Virus record (IMG/VR): IMGVR_UViG_3300046373_000009
Location: 1 to 44,646 of that record
DNA length: 44,646 nt
Reading direction: 5' to 3' (one strand)
DNA from: a virus
Shown here: piece after piece, positions 16,776 through 25,008 of the stretch
How positions within the stretch are numbered: the first letter of the stretch is position 1
How the letters are laid out: each line of letters begins with the position of its first letter
Notes under the pieces: model-generated
Told to the model about the DNA's origin: nothing
Databases searched by the model: none
The model's input: the letters and a program-made list of their open reading frames with translations, nothing else
Program-made: the position numbers and the translations under genes

Positions 16776-17759
16776 CTAGCCAAAGGCACCCATCTTGAAC
16801 ATTGCAGCGAGGTCATCTCGACTACCGGTTTGATTCAAGCGGTTCTTGGCCTGTTGCAACTCACGTTGCTGGGGGGGAAGTGGCGACTCACGAGACGTAG
16901 CCGGAGCTAGCGATTTCTGAGCAGCCGGTTTAGCCGCCACGGGTGCAGACGCCTTCGCCGCTTGAGCCTTAGCCATCATCTGGTCGTACTTCATTGCCTT
17001 GTAGACGATATTCAACTCTTGAGCACTGGCTTGACCAATGGCTTCAGGCGGAATACCGGATTCGACAATGTACGTGGCAACAGACTTGAGTTTCTCAGTG
17101 CTGTTGGCCAGATCGGGGGCTAATTCAAGCAACTTGGTTCGTTGCTCGGCATAGAACTGCTTCTGGGTCTCCGCAGCGGCCTGTTCTTGAGTTGCGCGCA
17201 CGCTCTTCAAGGCATCCTGTTCTGCGTCGTATTCCAGTTTCAGTCTGAACGCCGTTTCTGGGTCTTCCTCAGCGAGGGCCGACCAGATTTGAGGCGTCAT
17301 GCCATCCCATTTAGACTTGAATGCTTCGTCAGCACGACTAACAACGTCGTTGAGCTTAGCGGTGAACTGATCTAGTTCCCGTACCTTATTCTCAGCGGCT
17401 TTTACGGCTTCAGAAGCTTGTTGCTTAGCCTTTTGGGTGATTGCTTCTCGCTTGTCCTCCTGTGCTCGCACAATGGCTTGCAACTCGGGGGCCAATTCGG
17501 CAAACTTACCCTTGGCATCGGCATCCCACCAGTTCGGTGCATCAACAGGTTCGACCTCAGCCGTCTCTGCTTCTTCCGTTTCTAGTTCACCTTCATCGCC
17601 GGGCTCAATATGGGCCTCGCTGTCGGTGTTGTCCTCAGGGGGGGCCTCGGACGTAGTCTCGGCAACCTCAACCACAGGGGTTTCGGTCGCAAGTTCTTCT
17701 TGAGGTGCATCCATCGCAATGATTGCAGCCACGGCATCTTCACGAGTAAACTCGCTCAT
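16776..17759 (-). CDS. Capsid scaffolding protein
   Basis: The 327-residue product is strongly acidic in its first 75 residues (many Glu, Asp and Thr), then Ala/Lys/Gln/Glu-rich and helical with coiled-coil character (90-260), and ends in a basic tail with Pro/Arg/Gln. This acidic-then-helical, basic-C-terminus layout and the place just before the major capsid gene fit a scaffold that guides procapsid assembly and leaves before packaging. Confidence 0.8.
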   Translation of the reverse strand: MSEFTREDAVAAIIAMDAPQEELATETPVVEVAETTSEAPPEDNTDSEAHIEPGDEGELETEEAETAEVEPVDAPNWWDADAKGKFAELAPELQAIVRAQEDKREAITQKAKQQASEAVKAAENKVRELDQFTAKLNDVVSRADEAFKSKWDGMTPQIWSALAEEDPETAFRLKLEYDAEQDALKSVRATQEQAAAETQKQFYAEQRTKLLELAPDLANSTEKLKSVATYIVESGIPPEAIGQASAQELNIVYKAMKYDQMMAKAQAAKASAPVAAKPAAQKSLAPATSRESPLPPQQRELQQAKNRLNQTGSRDDLAAMFKMGAFG

Positions 17760-17998
17760 TCGTCACCTTCAAAATGGGCAGCGAAGTTGCCGCCTGTAAT
17801 CACCGCTCGCAAGCGATGCATGACACTGTCGATAGCTCGGTAGTCTCGATACAAACTCTCTCGTAATTCACCTTCCAGCGGATCGCTGAGGGCGATTTGA
17901 GACAACAGATCGGACTTGAGGTAGTCGACAGCATCAACAATAGACTTTCGATCAATCAGAGCTTGTTGCGCCGCAGCGATCTTGGCTTGACTGTTCAT
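17756..17998 (-). CDS. Small helical protein between portal and scaffold (80 aa)
   Basis: An 80-residue helical protein that overlaps the scaffold start by four bases and begins right after the portal stop. The body is a run of amphipathic helices (SIVDAVDYLKSDLL, RESLYRDYRAIDSVMHRLR). It could help portal assembly or scaffolding. I do not recognise a family. Confidence 0.55.
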   Translation of the reverse strand: MNSQAKIAAAQQALIDRKSIVDAVDYLKSDLLSQIALSDPLEGELRESLYRDYRAIDSVMHRLRAVITGGNFAAHFEGDE

Positions 17999-18000
17999 GT

Positions 18001-20127
18001 TTAACCAGGGTCTCCACCGGGTCGGACGTCAGACGACACCGAAACCGAAGTCTCATAGTCCTTACGCTCGCCGTCCCGATCAATTTGTTCTTTTTGGAGT
18101 TGTAGTTTAGCTGCCAACTCTTCTCGCTTCATTTGTAGTTCGGCGATCAGAAGTTCACGCTTCAACTCAAGTTCTGCTTGGGCCGTCTCCCGTTGAATTT
18201 GAAGCTTCCCTTGCATCTCTTGCATCTTCAGTTCGTATTCAGCTTGACCCTTCTCTTGATCTTGAGCAATCTTGGCTTGATCAGACTGGGCCGACAACTG
18301 AAGTTTGGCCTTCTCAATCTCCATTTTACCTTGGACCTCGACCATCTTGGGATCGGGCTGAGGTGGTTGCGGAGGCTGGGGATTTTCCTCAGGATTAGTG
18401 AAGAATTGACCGGGGTCTTTGACACCACCACGCTCAGCAAAGCGGGTGACAGCGTTATAGATGTTCTGGATGTCCACGAGGGGCCCTTGAGCACCACCTT
18501 GGAGTTCCACACCCTTCTCTTGAAGGGCCAGAACTTGTTGCATGAACAACAGGTCTTGGTCACGACCACCAGCGCCAAGGCCAATCTCGATCTTCATCGA
18601 AGTACGAGCGGACCAAGACGACGGATTAGTCTCAACCCACTTGCCACGTAGACGCACCACACGGGCCTTAGAGGCTGTCTGGCGAAGCATGGCGTGGACG
18701 ATCATGTACAGGTCTTTGAAGCCCGTCTCGGCCAGTGTACGAGCCAGCATCCGCACCCGGCGTTGGGCACGACTAAGCAGGGCCATAGCACCAGAGGCAG
18801 TGTCGTGCAGGCTGTCGGGGTTGAGGCCCTGAGCACCACGGATGATGCCGGTACGTTCTTCCAGAACAGTCGCCATGTGTTCCAGTTGTTCCATGACGTT
18901 GAAGTTCAGGGGAACAAGTTGGATGGGCTTGATGGCGTTGCCGGTACGACTACGGACAGGACGACCGGGCTCGTTCAAGAGGAAGTCGTCAACCGTGTCT
19001 TCAGTGCTGTCCATTTCCGAGATTTCAGCGCGCTGGTTGAGGGCAAAGTAGCCTTCATCAAGCATTTGTCTCAGTAGGACGGTCTTAATACGTTGGACGT
19101 CAATAGCCAAATCGGCGACAGACAGACCATAGAAGTGGTGAGTGACCGGATAGGGGGTGAAGACAGCAATTGGAATCTGGCTGACTTCTTCGTGTCGAAG
19201 GTAGGTCTGTTTATCCTGTTCACCACCAGTCAGGACACAATAGAGCTTGTCGCCCTTCTTGTCCTTGATCCGGATGTAGTGTTCAGTGACCAGCACTTGT
19301 CGCATTGACTGGTCAGCTGACCCGTTGACCATGGTCTCTTCGTTAACCGTGTCCCGACTGTAGCGCTCTTGGGCATATCCGGGGTTCTGCCATTCAGACA
19401 GTTGGTCGACCTTGTCCTTGGGAATACCCTGGGCGATCAAGTCTTGGGCGCGGGGACGCATTCGGACTGCACAATAGGTGGCCTCGGAGATACGACCAGT
19501 GTCGCGGGCAACTGTGATGTCCTCGGGGGCCACCGTGGCGATCCGGACCTTGTCGTCGTCCTTAGGCTTCTTGAGCGTGAAGTCAAACAGGGGTTCACCT
19601 GCCAGTTCTTCTTGCTCGGGGTCGTCACATGGCTCTAGGTCGACAATCTCGCCATCCTCGGAAGCCAATTCGACCTCAGCCCAAGTCTTGCCCTCGAATA
19701 GCTCTTCTTCGCCCGCCACTGATTCTTCAGTGTAGACCTTGATCACACCAGTCTTGGCTTGGAAGGCGTCCAGTAGGGCTTGGTAGATGACCCACCAGCC
19801 GTCGTTGTCCTCGAAGACAGTGTACTCGACGTAGTCTGTCTCTTGTTGGGCCTGCTCCTCGTCTTCCGCTGTGCGGGGGACAAAAGAGGCCACGTCGTCG
19901 CCACCAGTGAAGATGTCGATGATGTCGGGGATGACGGCTTGAATGGTGTCCCGTACGTCCATGCTTACCGCCGCTGAGCGATTGGGCATATTGGGGACAT
20001 CGGTCATCTGACCCTTGTAGTATTCAAGGGCTACTTGTCGTTGTCGTGTCAATTCAGCGTCGAGATCAAAACCAATAGAGCGGCGTTGTTCAGCGACACA
20101 CAGATTAAGAAGGTCTTCTTTATTCAC
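18001..20127 (-). CDS. Portal protein
   Basis: The 708-residue protein starts with GTG at 20127 behind AAGGA. It matches the P22-type portal layout: an N-terminal helical region with RQRQVALEYYKGQ, then DIIDIFTGGDDVASF, wing and stem regions with EHYIRIKDKKGDKLY and ATVLEERTGI, and a long coiled C-terminal barrel (about 560-690) extremely rich in Gln, Lys and Glu. The portal forms the 12-subunit DNA gate at one head vertex. The long barrel is typical of P22-like phages. Confidence 0.88.
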   Translation of the reverse strand: MNKEDLLNLCVAEQRRSIGFDLDAELTRQRQVALEYYKGQMTDVPNMPNRSAAVSMDVRDTIQAVIPDIIDIFTGGDDVASFVPRTAEDEEQAQQETDYVEYTVFEDNDGWWVIYQALLDAFQAKTGVIKVYTEESVAGEEELFEGKTWAEVELASEDGEIVDLEPCDDPEQEELAGEPLFDFTLKKPKDDDKVRIATVAPEDITVARDTGRISEATYCAVRMRPRAQDLIAQGIPKDKVDQLSEWQNPGYAQERYSRDTVNEETMVNGSADQSMRQVLVTEHYIRIKDKKGDKLYCVLTGGEQDKQTYLRHEEVSQIPIAVFTPYPVTHHFYGLSVADLAIDVQRIKTVLLRQMLDEGYFALNQRAEISEMDSTEDTVDDFLLNEPGRPVRSRTGNAIKPIQLVPLNFNVMEQLEHMATVLEERTGIIRGAQGLNPDSLHDTASGAMALLSRAQRRVRMLARTLAETGFKDLYMIVHAMLRQTASKARVVRLRGKWVETNPSSWSARTSMKIEIGLGAGGRDQDLLFMQQVLALQEKGVELQGGAQGPLVDIQNIYNAVTRFAERGGVKDPGQFFTNPEENPQPPQPPQPDPKMVEVQGKMEIEKAKLQLSAQSDQAKIAQDQEKGQAEYELKMQEMQGKLQIQRETAQAELELKRELLIAELQMKREELAAKLQLQKEQIDRDGERKDYETSVSVSSDVRPGGDPG

Positions 20128-20136
20128 CTGTAGTCC

Positions 20137-21471
20137 TTAAACATTAGTGCCATACTTGGGCATGACGATCTTGCCGCCAATGGTTGACCGAGGTTCTGTG
20201 TAGTGGATGGCCATGAGACCAAAGGCGTCTGCACCGTGGGAAGCCCAGTCGTGGTTGGGACCTAGACCGATCTTCCGTTGGTCATCCCGCTTCTCATGGT
20301 ACGCACCGAGAGACTTGCGTCCGGGTTCCGTGGGGACTGTGTTGAACCACATACGGGGGAATAGTTCGCGTACCCGCTCAATCCGCTGCATGGCCGCCCC
20401 CGGACCTTGGTTGGGGACGACAACAGTATCGAAACCGGCCTTGCGAAGTGCATCTTGGTAAGTAGTGGCGTAGACGAACTCAGACTTCACCCCATCGTGA
20501 GGTAGGATGCACTGTACTCGGTCATAGCCTTTACTACGTAGCCAGTTGATATGGGCCTCTAGGGGTTGTCCCTGTGCTTCGTAGTAGTCGAGAACTAGTA
20601 TCTTCATCCCAACGAACTGAGTAATCCAGATAGCCGTGGCATCTGCCTTAGCCCCTGTGCCCCCGATGTCCCAGTAAGCGCGGAGGCTTAGATGCGGGTC
20701 ACGGGTAACGTCACTGATACGGCCCTCGTTCTTGGCAACACTGAGATGCTGAGCAAAGTAACTGCCCTCACGAACAGTCACGAAGTCACCTTCCCAGATG
20801 TGGTCGTAACTATCGGGACGCTTGCTTAGGTCCGCTTGGCGTTCATTCTCAAGTACATTGGGGAACCACGGGTTGTCCCGCCAGTTTAGTTCACAGCCCT
20901 TGCCGTCGTCTGGTGGGTTGTCCCTGAAGCGCTTGTGAGTAGCACTACGGTCACTCTCGGGGTTCCACGTCACCCAAATCTCACTGTCGTCTTCACGAAC
21001 CGTGGGGATGAGCTTTTGCCATGCTGTCTCTGAGACGTTCTCAGCCTCATCTACCCACACTAGGATGATGCGGGACTTGGACTTGAGACTATCCAGGCTG
21101 TGTCGTAGTCCAACGAACTCAAAGCGTACACGTCTACACTTAGATCGAATGTAGTTCTCGCCTAGTTCATAGAACTGATTGAGGAAGGGTTCTTCACGAA
21201 TAGCCGCCTTGATCTCTTCCATTGAACTGTCGTTGAGACTGTTCATGAACTCACGGCCACAGAGTATTTGACCGGACTGACCCGGCTTAGCGGCCTTTGC
21301 CCACATGAAGCCCCTGACAGCGGCCATCTTAGCGAAGCTGCGCGTTTTACCCGATCCTCGACCCCCGTAGGAGTACCTGTAGCGGGCTTTCCCGAGGAAC
21401 ACGGGGATGAGCTTAGGCGGGAGGCGAACAGTGACTGTAGCGCCCTCTGGGGGGCTTACAGAGGCATTCAT
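20137..21471 (-). CDS. terL: Terminase large subunit
   Basis: This 444-residue packaging motor has an N-terminal ATPase with Walker A GGRGSGKT (36-43) and Walker B plus catalytic Glu in ILVWVDEAE (136-144, E142), then a coupling motif near TWNPES, and a C-terminal RNase H-like nuclease with metal-binding Asp in YWDIGG, a central Asp in LPHDG and DAFG near the end. It cuts and translocates DNA through the portal. Its start overlaps the end of the small subunit gene. Confidence 0.95.
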   Translation of the reverse strand: MNASVSPPEGATVTVRLPPKLIPVFLGKARYRYSYGGRGSGKTRSFAKMAAVRGFMWAKAAKPGQSGQILCGREFMNSLNDSSMEEIKAAIREEPFLNQFYELGENYIRSKCRRVRFEFVGLRHSLDSLKSKSRIILVWVDEAENVSETAWQKLIPTVREDDSEIWVTWNPESDRSATHKRFRDNPPDDGKGCELNWRDNPWFPNVLENERQADLSKRPDSYDHIWEGDFVTVREGSYFAQHLSVAKNEGRISDVTRDPHLSLRAYWDIGGTGAKADATAIWITQFVGMKILVLDYYEAQGQPLEAHINWLRSKGYDRVQCILPHDGVKSEFVYATTYQDALRKAGFDTVVVPNQGPGAAMQRIERVRELFPRMWFNTVPTEPGRKSLGAYHEKRDDQRKIGLGPNHDWASHGADAFGLMAIHYTEPRSTIGGKIVMPKYGTNV

Positions 21472-21902
21472 TCGTTGCTTGGACCCTGAAGACTGATCGC
21501 GACCACTTCAATAGGTCCTTGATCAGGCCCAGAGACTTCCACTTGGTTCTTGTCGCCGTACTTCTTAGGAACGATCTTCGACACAACCCACTTCATTGTA
21601 TCCACTGTGAGGCGGTCACGATGAACGTCAGAGCCTTCCTTGCCACGGGCGACTTCAAGTAGTTCTTCGAAGAGGCTTTCGGCTTGGAGTTCTCTAGCTC
21701 GCGCGTATTGTTGGGCAAAGTCTTGCTTGTCTGCATCACTTAACCACTTAAAGATCGTCGTAATGTCAGGCATTTCAGCATCGCGGCAAACAGATCGAAT
21801 GCTTTCACCAGCGCTCATTCGAGTAAGAATCTTTGTCTTCAACTCTTCAGAGTAAAGCGAAGGGCGACCCATTTTCTTTTTGATTTTATTATTATCAGTC
21901 AA
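21468..21902 (-). CDS. terS: Terminase small subunit
   Basis: The 144-residue protein has an N-terminal basic segment with a GRPSLYSEELKTKILTR start, a helix-turn-helix-like region with SIRSVCRDAEMPD (about 36-48) and IFKWLS, then a helical oligomerisation region and a short acidic tail. This is the usual small-terminase pattern of DNA recognition first and ring formation second. TTG at 21902 gives the length shown; the internal ATG at 21872 (GRPS start) is a credible alternative, since neither site has a strong Shine-Dalgarno. Confidence 0.85.
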   Translation of the reverse strand: MTDNNKIKKKMGRPSLYSEELKTKILTRMSAGESIRSVCRDAEMPDITTIFKWLSDADKQDFAQQYARARELQAESLFEELLEVARGKEGSDVHRDRLTVDTMKWVVSKIVPKKYGDKNQVEVSGPDQGPIEVVAISLQGPSNE

Positions 21903-21969
21903 TAGAGTCGCCCTAATTTAGTTTAAGTTTATTAGCTTCGTTAGAAGCGTTGAGAGAGCTTTAGCTCGA

Positions 21970-22485
21970 TCAATAAGTGTCTGCAATCGGACCAACGCCA
22001 GTCGTAAACGAATTAGGCGAAGTAATTACTGTTGCCGTTCCGTAGGTTTCACCGGTCTTCTTGAAGGCTGTGAAGTTACCTAGAATGTGCGTACGGAATC
22101 GTGCACTTGTGTTGTTGAATTGGAAGCCGATGAAATACAATCCAGGACCCACAGCGGGGAACGGAGTTGTAAATGCAAACTGTTGATAAGCGGCTGTACC
22201 TGACTGTGCAGTCGAAGCACTTTGCGCTACTGGATTACCATTCCAATCATACAGAATAGCAGTCACGTTGCCCGCCACAGCTGAACCATTCAACAGACTT
22301 GCACCAGTGATGGTCGCATTAGCGGGAATGAATACGCGAGCAATGTAGGTTTCAGTTACGACCGGAGTTGTATCTGTACCAGTTGTTGTAGTGTCTGGAG
22401 CGGCTCCACCAGTATGATGCACTGAAACTGTGCCTCGACCGCCGTAACCAATACCACCTTTAGAGAGTTGACCACCAGTAGACAT
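21970..22485 (-). CDS. Virion surface (head fibre/decoration-like) protein
   Basis: A 171-residue protein with a Gly-rich start, a Thr-rich linker (30-45) and a beta-sandwich-like domain (IARVFIPANATITG...VTAILYDWNG...GLYFIGFQFN) ending in TTGVGPIADTY. Such domains with a GVGPI-type end occur on phage head fibres and decoration proteins. It is the first full gene after the late promoter, ahead of the terminase, with GAGG ten bases before its ATG. First-gene placement suggests high expression, which suits a decoration protein. Confidence 0.6.
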   Translation of the reverse strand: MSTGGQLSKGGIGYGGRGTVSVHHTGGAAPDTTTTGTDTTPVVTETYIARVFIPANATITGASLLNGSAVAGNVTAILYDWNGNPVAQSASTAQSGTAAYQQFAFTTPFPAVGPGLYFIGFQFNNTSARFRTHILGNFTAFKKTGETYGTATVITSPNSFTTGVGPIADTY

Positions 22486-22522
22486 GTCTTATTGTCCTCA
22501 AGCATCTTACGTGCTAAATGAG

Positions 22523-22567
22523 TTAAATAGCGTTATGTTTGGGATATAAGAGGTGGTGAAGATGCAT
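22523..22567 (-). CDS. Histidine-rich leader peptide of the late operon (14 aa)
   Basis: On the minus strand the late transcript presents a near-perfect AGGAGG five bases before an ATG at 22567, opening a 14-codon frame that encodes a peptide with four His, ending at 22523. The site is the best ribosome-binding site of the region yet lies 38 bp upstream of the first virion gene. It could be a translational leader, an attenuation peptide or a standby site. Supported by RBS and spacing only. Confidence 0.4.
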   Translation of the reverse strand: MHLHHLLYPKHNAI

Positions 22568-22586
22568 ACCTTCCTCCTACTCTACC

Positions 22587-22615
22587 ATTATAACATATTA
22601 TAAAGGGTTTGTCAA
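22587..22615 (-). promoter_or_regulatory. Late leftward sigma70 promoter, perfect consensus
   Basis: Read on the minus strand: TTGACA (22610-22615), 17 bases, TATAAT (22587-22592). The start point would be near 22580, 95 bp before the first virion gene. It is the only strong promoter found for the 19-kb virion operon. Since it is consensus, late timing would need a repressor, antisense effect or copy-number effect. Confidence 0.85.
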
Positions 22616-22664
22616 GTCTTTTCTTTAGTTTTGTAACTTTTTTTATGATTATTGAAAATAACAC

Positions 22665-22693
22665 TTGACAGATCGGGAAATGTGTGGTATAAT
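22665..22693 (+). promoter_or_regulatory. Early rightward sigma70 promoter, perfect consensus
   Basis: TTGACA (22665-22670), 17 bases, TATAAT (22688-22693). Transcription would start near 22700 and run into the early region with its small genes and folded spacers. The start lies in the centre of a small inverted repeat (22694-22707). Confidence 0.88.
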
Positions 22694-22707
22694 ATCCTTG
22701 TGAGGAT
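22694..22707. promoter_or_regulatory. Candidate operator at the early promoter start
   Basis: ATCCT-TGTG-AGGAT forms a dyad centred on the predicted start of the early promoter. A near copy (ATCCTC-ATT-GAGGAT) occupies the same place at the promoter at 28543-28571, and no other promoter in the window has it. It could bind a regulator or form a 5' hairpin on the mRNA. Confidence 0.5.
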
Positions 22708-22745
22708 GAGGAAATAGAACCTATATAATAGATAACATAAGAAGG

Positions 22746-22814
22746 GTGACTGACTACAATGTACATCCAAGAGCCATGATCAAGAAGCACGGGGACGACA
22801 ACAACAAAGGATGA
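22746..22814 (+). CDS. Possible early leader peptide (22 aa)
   Basis: GTG at 22746 opens a 22-codon polar frame that runs into the left arm of structured element A. The GAAGG directly before it leaves almost no Shine-Dalgarno spacing, so translation is doubtful. If translated, ribosomes would disrupt the base of element A, which could couple translation to RNA folding. Confidence 0.2.
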   Translation: MTDYNVHPRAMIKKHGDDNNKG

Positions 22815-22926
22815 CGTCTTTATTGTAGTTCTATCCTTAGGGTCGGTCCTGGCGGACCTCGGCGAACCCGCTTAGCTTCGCTCAATCGAAGCGTTGCTTC
22901 TCAGTAGGGAACCTTTGTTGTCGTCC
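22793..22926 (+). other. Structured RNA element A (three-way junction)
   Basis: The outer stem pairs GGACGACAA/CAAAGG on the left (22793-22810, with a 3-base bulge) with CCTTTGTTGTCGTCC at 22912-22926. Inside are two hairpins: GGGT-GGTCC/GGACC-ACCC (about 22840-22870, TGGC loop) and GCTTCG/CGAAGC (about 22875-22892). The outer-stem core matches elements B and C at 26.2-26.5 kb (GACAACAAGG type). No convincing gene lies here. Confidence 0.55.
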
Positions 22927-22977
22927 TTTGTTAATCGTTGACCTGAGATCATCTTGAGGTACCCCAACTAAGAATTA

Positions 22978-23006
22978 TTCGCAAATAGCCCTTTTATGTA
23001 TATAAT
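22978..23006 (+). promoter_or_regulatory. Possible second early promoter
   Basis: TTCGCA (22978-22983), 17 bases, TATAAT (23001-23006), with a TG just before the extended -10. The -35 box matches four of six bases. It lies downstream of element A and just upstream of element E, so it could boost expression of the first early gene. Confidence 0.4.
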
Positions 23007-23026
23007 GTGTAGTGGATTTATTGATT

Positions 23027-23095
23027 GATAAACGATAAGACATCACGGGTCTGTGATCACCTTGTGAACGTTCGTTACCACTTTTATCGTTTGTC
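23027..23095 (+). other. Structured RNA element E (three-way junction)
   Basis: The left arm GATAAACGATAA (23027-23038) pairs with TTATCGTTTGTC (23084-23095) over 12 bp with one G-U. Inside are ATCAC/GTGAT (23042-23046/23053-23057) and an ACG/CGT hairpin within GTGAACG...CAC (about 23063-23080). Compared with element D, three outer pairs change on both sides together, which supports a real RNA fold. Confidence 0.6.
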
Positions 23096-23426
23096 GATAC
23101 TGCAAAGAGGCCTGGAATGTTGTTTATGGTCCTTGCCGCCGGGGAGACCTAGCGGCCCGGGAAACCGGTCTTTGACATTGTCGAATGTGTGAGACAGCAA
23201 ACGACCCGCACGGCTTGGTAAGTCCCAACGCTAGCGGTATCGGGAGAGGGATCATAGCAGTCCGGTCGGTAACCACTCCGACAGCGTAGTAAGGCCTTAG
23301 GAAGCCTGAAAGTGTAGTGAGGATAGCTTTGGTGACGTTAAAACCCCTCGTGATCGACCTAACGTTTTGGTCGTGACACACAAGAGACAATGACTAACCA
23401 AGTGGTTCTCACTGGGAGACGATCTA
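23096..23426 (+). other. Folded leader upstream of the first early gene
   Basis: No convincing gene is seen here. The stretch is a chain of hairpins: GCCGC/GCGGC (about 23135-23155), CCGG-GAAA-CCGG with a GNRA loop (about 23157-23168), GTCT-ACATT-GTCG-AATGT-AGAC (about 23168-23195), GTCGG/CCGAC (about 23264-23281), and CGACC/GGTCG (about 23355-23375). Short frames at 23117-23152 and 23185-23289 have weak or no further support. Confidence 0.45.
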
Positions 23427-23663
23427 ATGCGTCTGGGAAAGCGTGAGCGCGAGATGCGCCGGGAAGCCTTCAAGGTCCGGTCTGGCATCATCGCCAATAA
23501 CGTGGCCAATATGGCTGCGATCAAGGAAGAGGCTCGTCTGACGGGTCTTCGTTCCTCCGCCAACCCCACGTTGTTGAAGTCGTCGACCAAGTATGGGTAC
23601 CGCGACAACCTGCATGGCAAGGCCGCTAAGGTCAACAATGGCTCATGTCGGGTTGACAAGTAA
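23427..23663 (+). CDS. Small basic early protein (78 aa)
   Basis: ATG at 23427 has GGGAG ten bases upstream and the frame uses GC-rich third positions, unlike the surrounding spacers. The 78-residue product is strongly basic (many Lys and Arg), begins with a charged helix (RLGKREREMRREAFKVR) and ends in an unstructured basic tail, as seen in small DNA- or RNA-binding proteins. As the first early gene it could be a host take-over factor. I do not recognise a family. Confidence 0.7.
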   Translation: MRLGKREREMRREAFKVRSGIIANNVANMAAIKEEARLTGLRSSANPTLLKSSTKYGYRDNLHGKAAKVNNGSCRVDK

Positions 23664-24082
23664 AATCCTTTGACACGCCACCCAATGGCGTGCTAGGTGT
23701 AGCATACAAAGTCGCGCCGTCTTTCGAGACGTCGTATGGGGGGCCAAGGCCGGGGCTCTAAAAGCCGGTTGAACTAAGGTGACGCTTAGGCGCTCACGTT
23801 ACGCTAGGACTAGCTGCGCACTTCAATGGGCGTTGGTGTGGCTTAGTACGCGATGAGCAACACAAAGCGTGTAAATCCCTCGTGTTTGTCTCCCGAGCCC
23901 GTTAGGGCGTTGGCGAGCGAAGCGAGCTATTGACGGGTGATCCGTGAACGCGGCGTGATGAGCGCAGCTAGTAATGGGTCCGGTGTCTTACCCCTTCAAA
24001 AAGGGTTTGTTCACTGTAGAAAGCTAGTCACTTAATGGAAGTCCAATCCTCTATGGGTTGGCAACGCTAGTTAATCGCTAGC
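23664..24082 (+). other. Folded spacer between early genes
   Basis: Nothing here is convincingly coding. I see hairpins CACGCC/GGCGTG (about 23673-23691), CGTCT-TTCG-AGACG with a UUCG loop (about 23719-23732), GTGACGC/GCG-TCAC (about 23780-23797), CCAATCC/GGGTTGG (about 24043-24061) and ACGCTAG/CTAGCGT (24064-24084). Two short frames (23853-23933, 26 aa, and 23937-24035, 32 aa) lack good ribosome-binding sites. Confidence 0.45.
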
Positions 24083-24188
24083 GTAGAACGACAAGATAAG
24101 TATTCCCGCCTGAGAGTGCAAAGATTACAAACGGTCTCAGGGTCCCAGCTACGGCACACGGGGTAAGGTCTGGGTTTTGTCGTTCTAC
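24083..24188 (+). other. Structured RNA element D (three-way junction)
   Basis: A perfect 12-bp outer stem joins GTAGAACGACAA (24083-24094) and TTGTCGTTCTAC (24177-24188). Inside are two clean hairpins, CCTGAGA/TCTCAGG (24109-24115/24135-24141) and CCCAG/CTGGG (24144-24148/24170-24174), giving a three-way junction. It ends 52 bp before the start of the 227-residue early gene. The outer stem covaries with that of element E. Confidence 0.65.
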
Positions 24189-24239
24189 ACTGGCGATTGG
24201 CCAGTCACCAATAGTGGTGCAACTCTAGGAGAAGCTACT

Positions 24240-24923
24240 ATGACTATCGCTCAAAAGACCCTCCCGAAGGGCTCGAAGAACGCCGCCAAGCTGGTCCTGT
24301 TGGAACCCGCTGTCATCGGCAAGATGGTGGACGCCGCGATCAAGCACACCCTCAAGGGCGATGCGATGATCCACGAGGCGGCCCTGCAATGCATGCTCCA
24401 CGCGGCCCCCAAGGAACTGGGCGGCACGGGTTCGGGCGACACCACGCTGGCCGACCGTCTGATCCAAGGTCTGGGCAAGTCCGTCCGAGTCCAAGCCCTC
24501 AAGCTGTGGTTCCACGACTTCTCGCCCATCCGCTGGAACGGTGACGGCAAGGTCGGGCAACTCCGCGCCGATGCGAAGGACTTCAAGCCGTACAACCCGG
24601 CCATGGCGTCCGAAAACCCGTTCTTCTCCTACGCCCCCGGTGACGAACGCACCGCCCGACCGATCTCGATCGACAACATTCTGAAGATCGTCGATGGTCT
24701 GGATGAGCGCATCACCCGCGCCGTCGAGAAGGAACAGTTCAGCGGCGACGCGACGGCGGCGTTCCAGTACGCCAAGGCGATGCAAGCCTTTTCGAAGTCG
24801 TGGATCGAAGGCAACCACTTCGGGGATGCCAAGACCGTCGGCGAAGTCGTGGCTGAGGGCGACAAGCGTCAAGCTGAGGCCCCCAAGGCCGCGCCCCGTG
24901 TCCGCGCGAAGAAGGCCGCGTAA
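24240..24923 (+). CDS. Early protein of unknown function (227 aa)
   Basis: ATG at 24240 is preceded by AGGAGA at a good distance; the longer reading from 24177 would cross element D. The frame has very strong GC bias at third positions, consistent with high expression and host-like codon use, unlike neighbouring genes. The 227-residue protein is helical, with an N-terminal DNA-binding-like basic/Ala region, a middle segment containing LWFHDFSPIRWNGDG, and a basic Lys/Arg/Ala-rich tail similar to histone-like tails. I do not recognise a family; host take-over or DNA binding is a guess. Confidence 0.8.
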   Translation: MTIAQKTLPKGSKNAAKLVLLEPAVIGKMVDAAIKHTLKGDAMIHEAALQCMLHAAPKELGGTGSGDTTLADRLIQGLGKSVRVQALKLWFHDFSPIRWNGDGKVGQLRADAKDFKPYNPAMASENPFFSYAPGDERTARPISIDNILKIVDGLDERITRAVEKEQFSGDATAAFQYAKAMQAFSKSWIEGNHFGDAKTVGEVVAEGDKRQAEAPKAAPRVRAKKAA

Positions 24924-25008
24924 CGTCGACTCCGACTGGTCTGCAATAGGATGGATGGCGGCTGTAATGGTCACCGTCTATCTTGTTGCCATCCGTCTAT
25001 TCGTTTAA
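24898..25008 (+). CDS. Possible small membrane peptide (36 aa)
   Basis: GTG at 24898 (or ATG at 24955) opens a frame ending at 25008. The longer form has a basic N-terminus (RRRPR), a short polar stretch and a 20-residue hydrophobic helix (about 16-35), a plausible inner-membrane protein overlapping the end of the previous gene. There is no clear Shine-Dalgarno, so support is weak. Confidence 0.3.
   Translation: MSARRRPRNVDSDWSAIGWMAAVMVTVYLVAIRLFV

Larger units (their letters stand above)
22486..22740. other. AT-rich divergent control region (possible origin)
   Basis: This is the most AT-rich stretch of the window. It holds two perfect consensus promoters pointing away from each other (minus 22587-22615, plus 22665-22693), only 49 bp apart between their -35 boxes, and separates late (leftward) from early (rightward) genes. 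The T/A-rich tract between them melts easily, so a replication origin or a switch region is plausible; no iterons or DnaA boxes were identified. Confidence 0.5.

Noticed and set aside
15602-16798. 398-residue plus-strand frame
   Set aside because: Antisense to the major capsid gene; Ser/Arg/Gly-rich without domain features.
22533-22790. 85-residue minus-strand frame
   Set aside because: It runs through both divergent promoters and has no coding bias.
24225-24974. 249-residue minus-strand frame
   Set aside because: Mirror of the GC3-biased early gene, which has a good ribosome-binding site on the plus strand.
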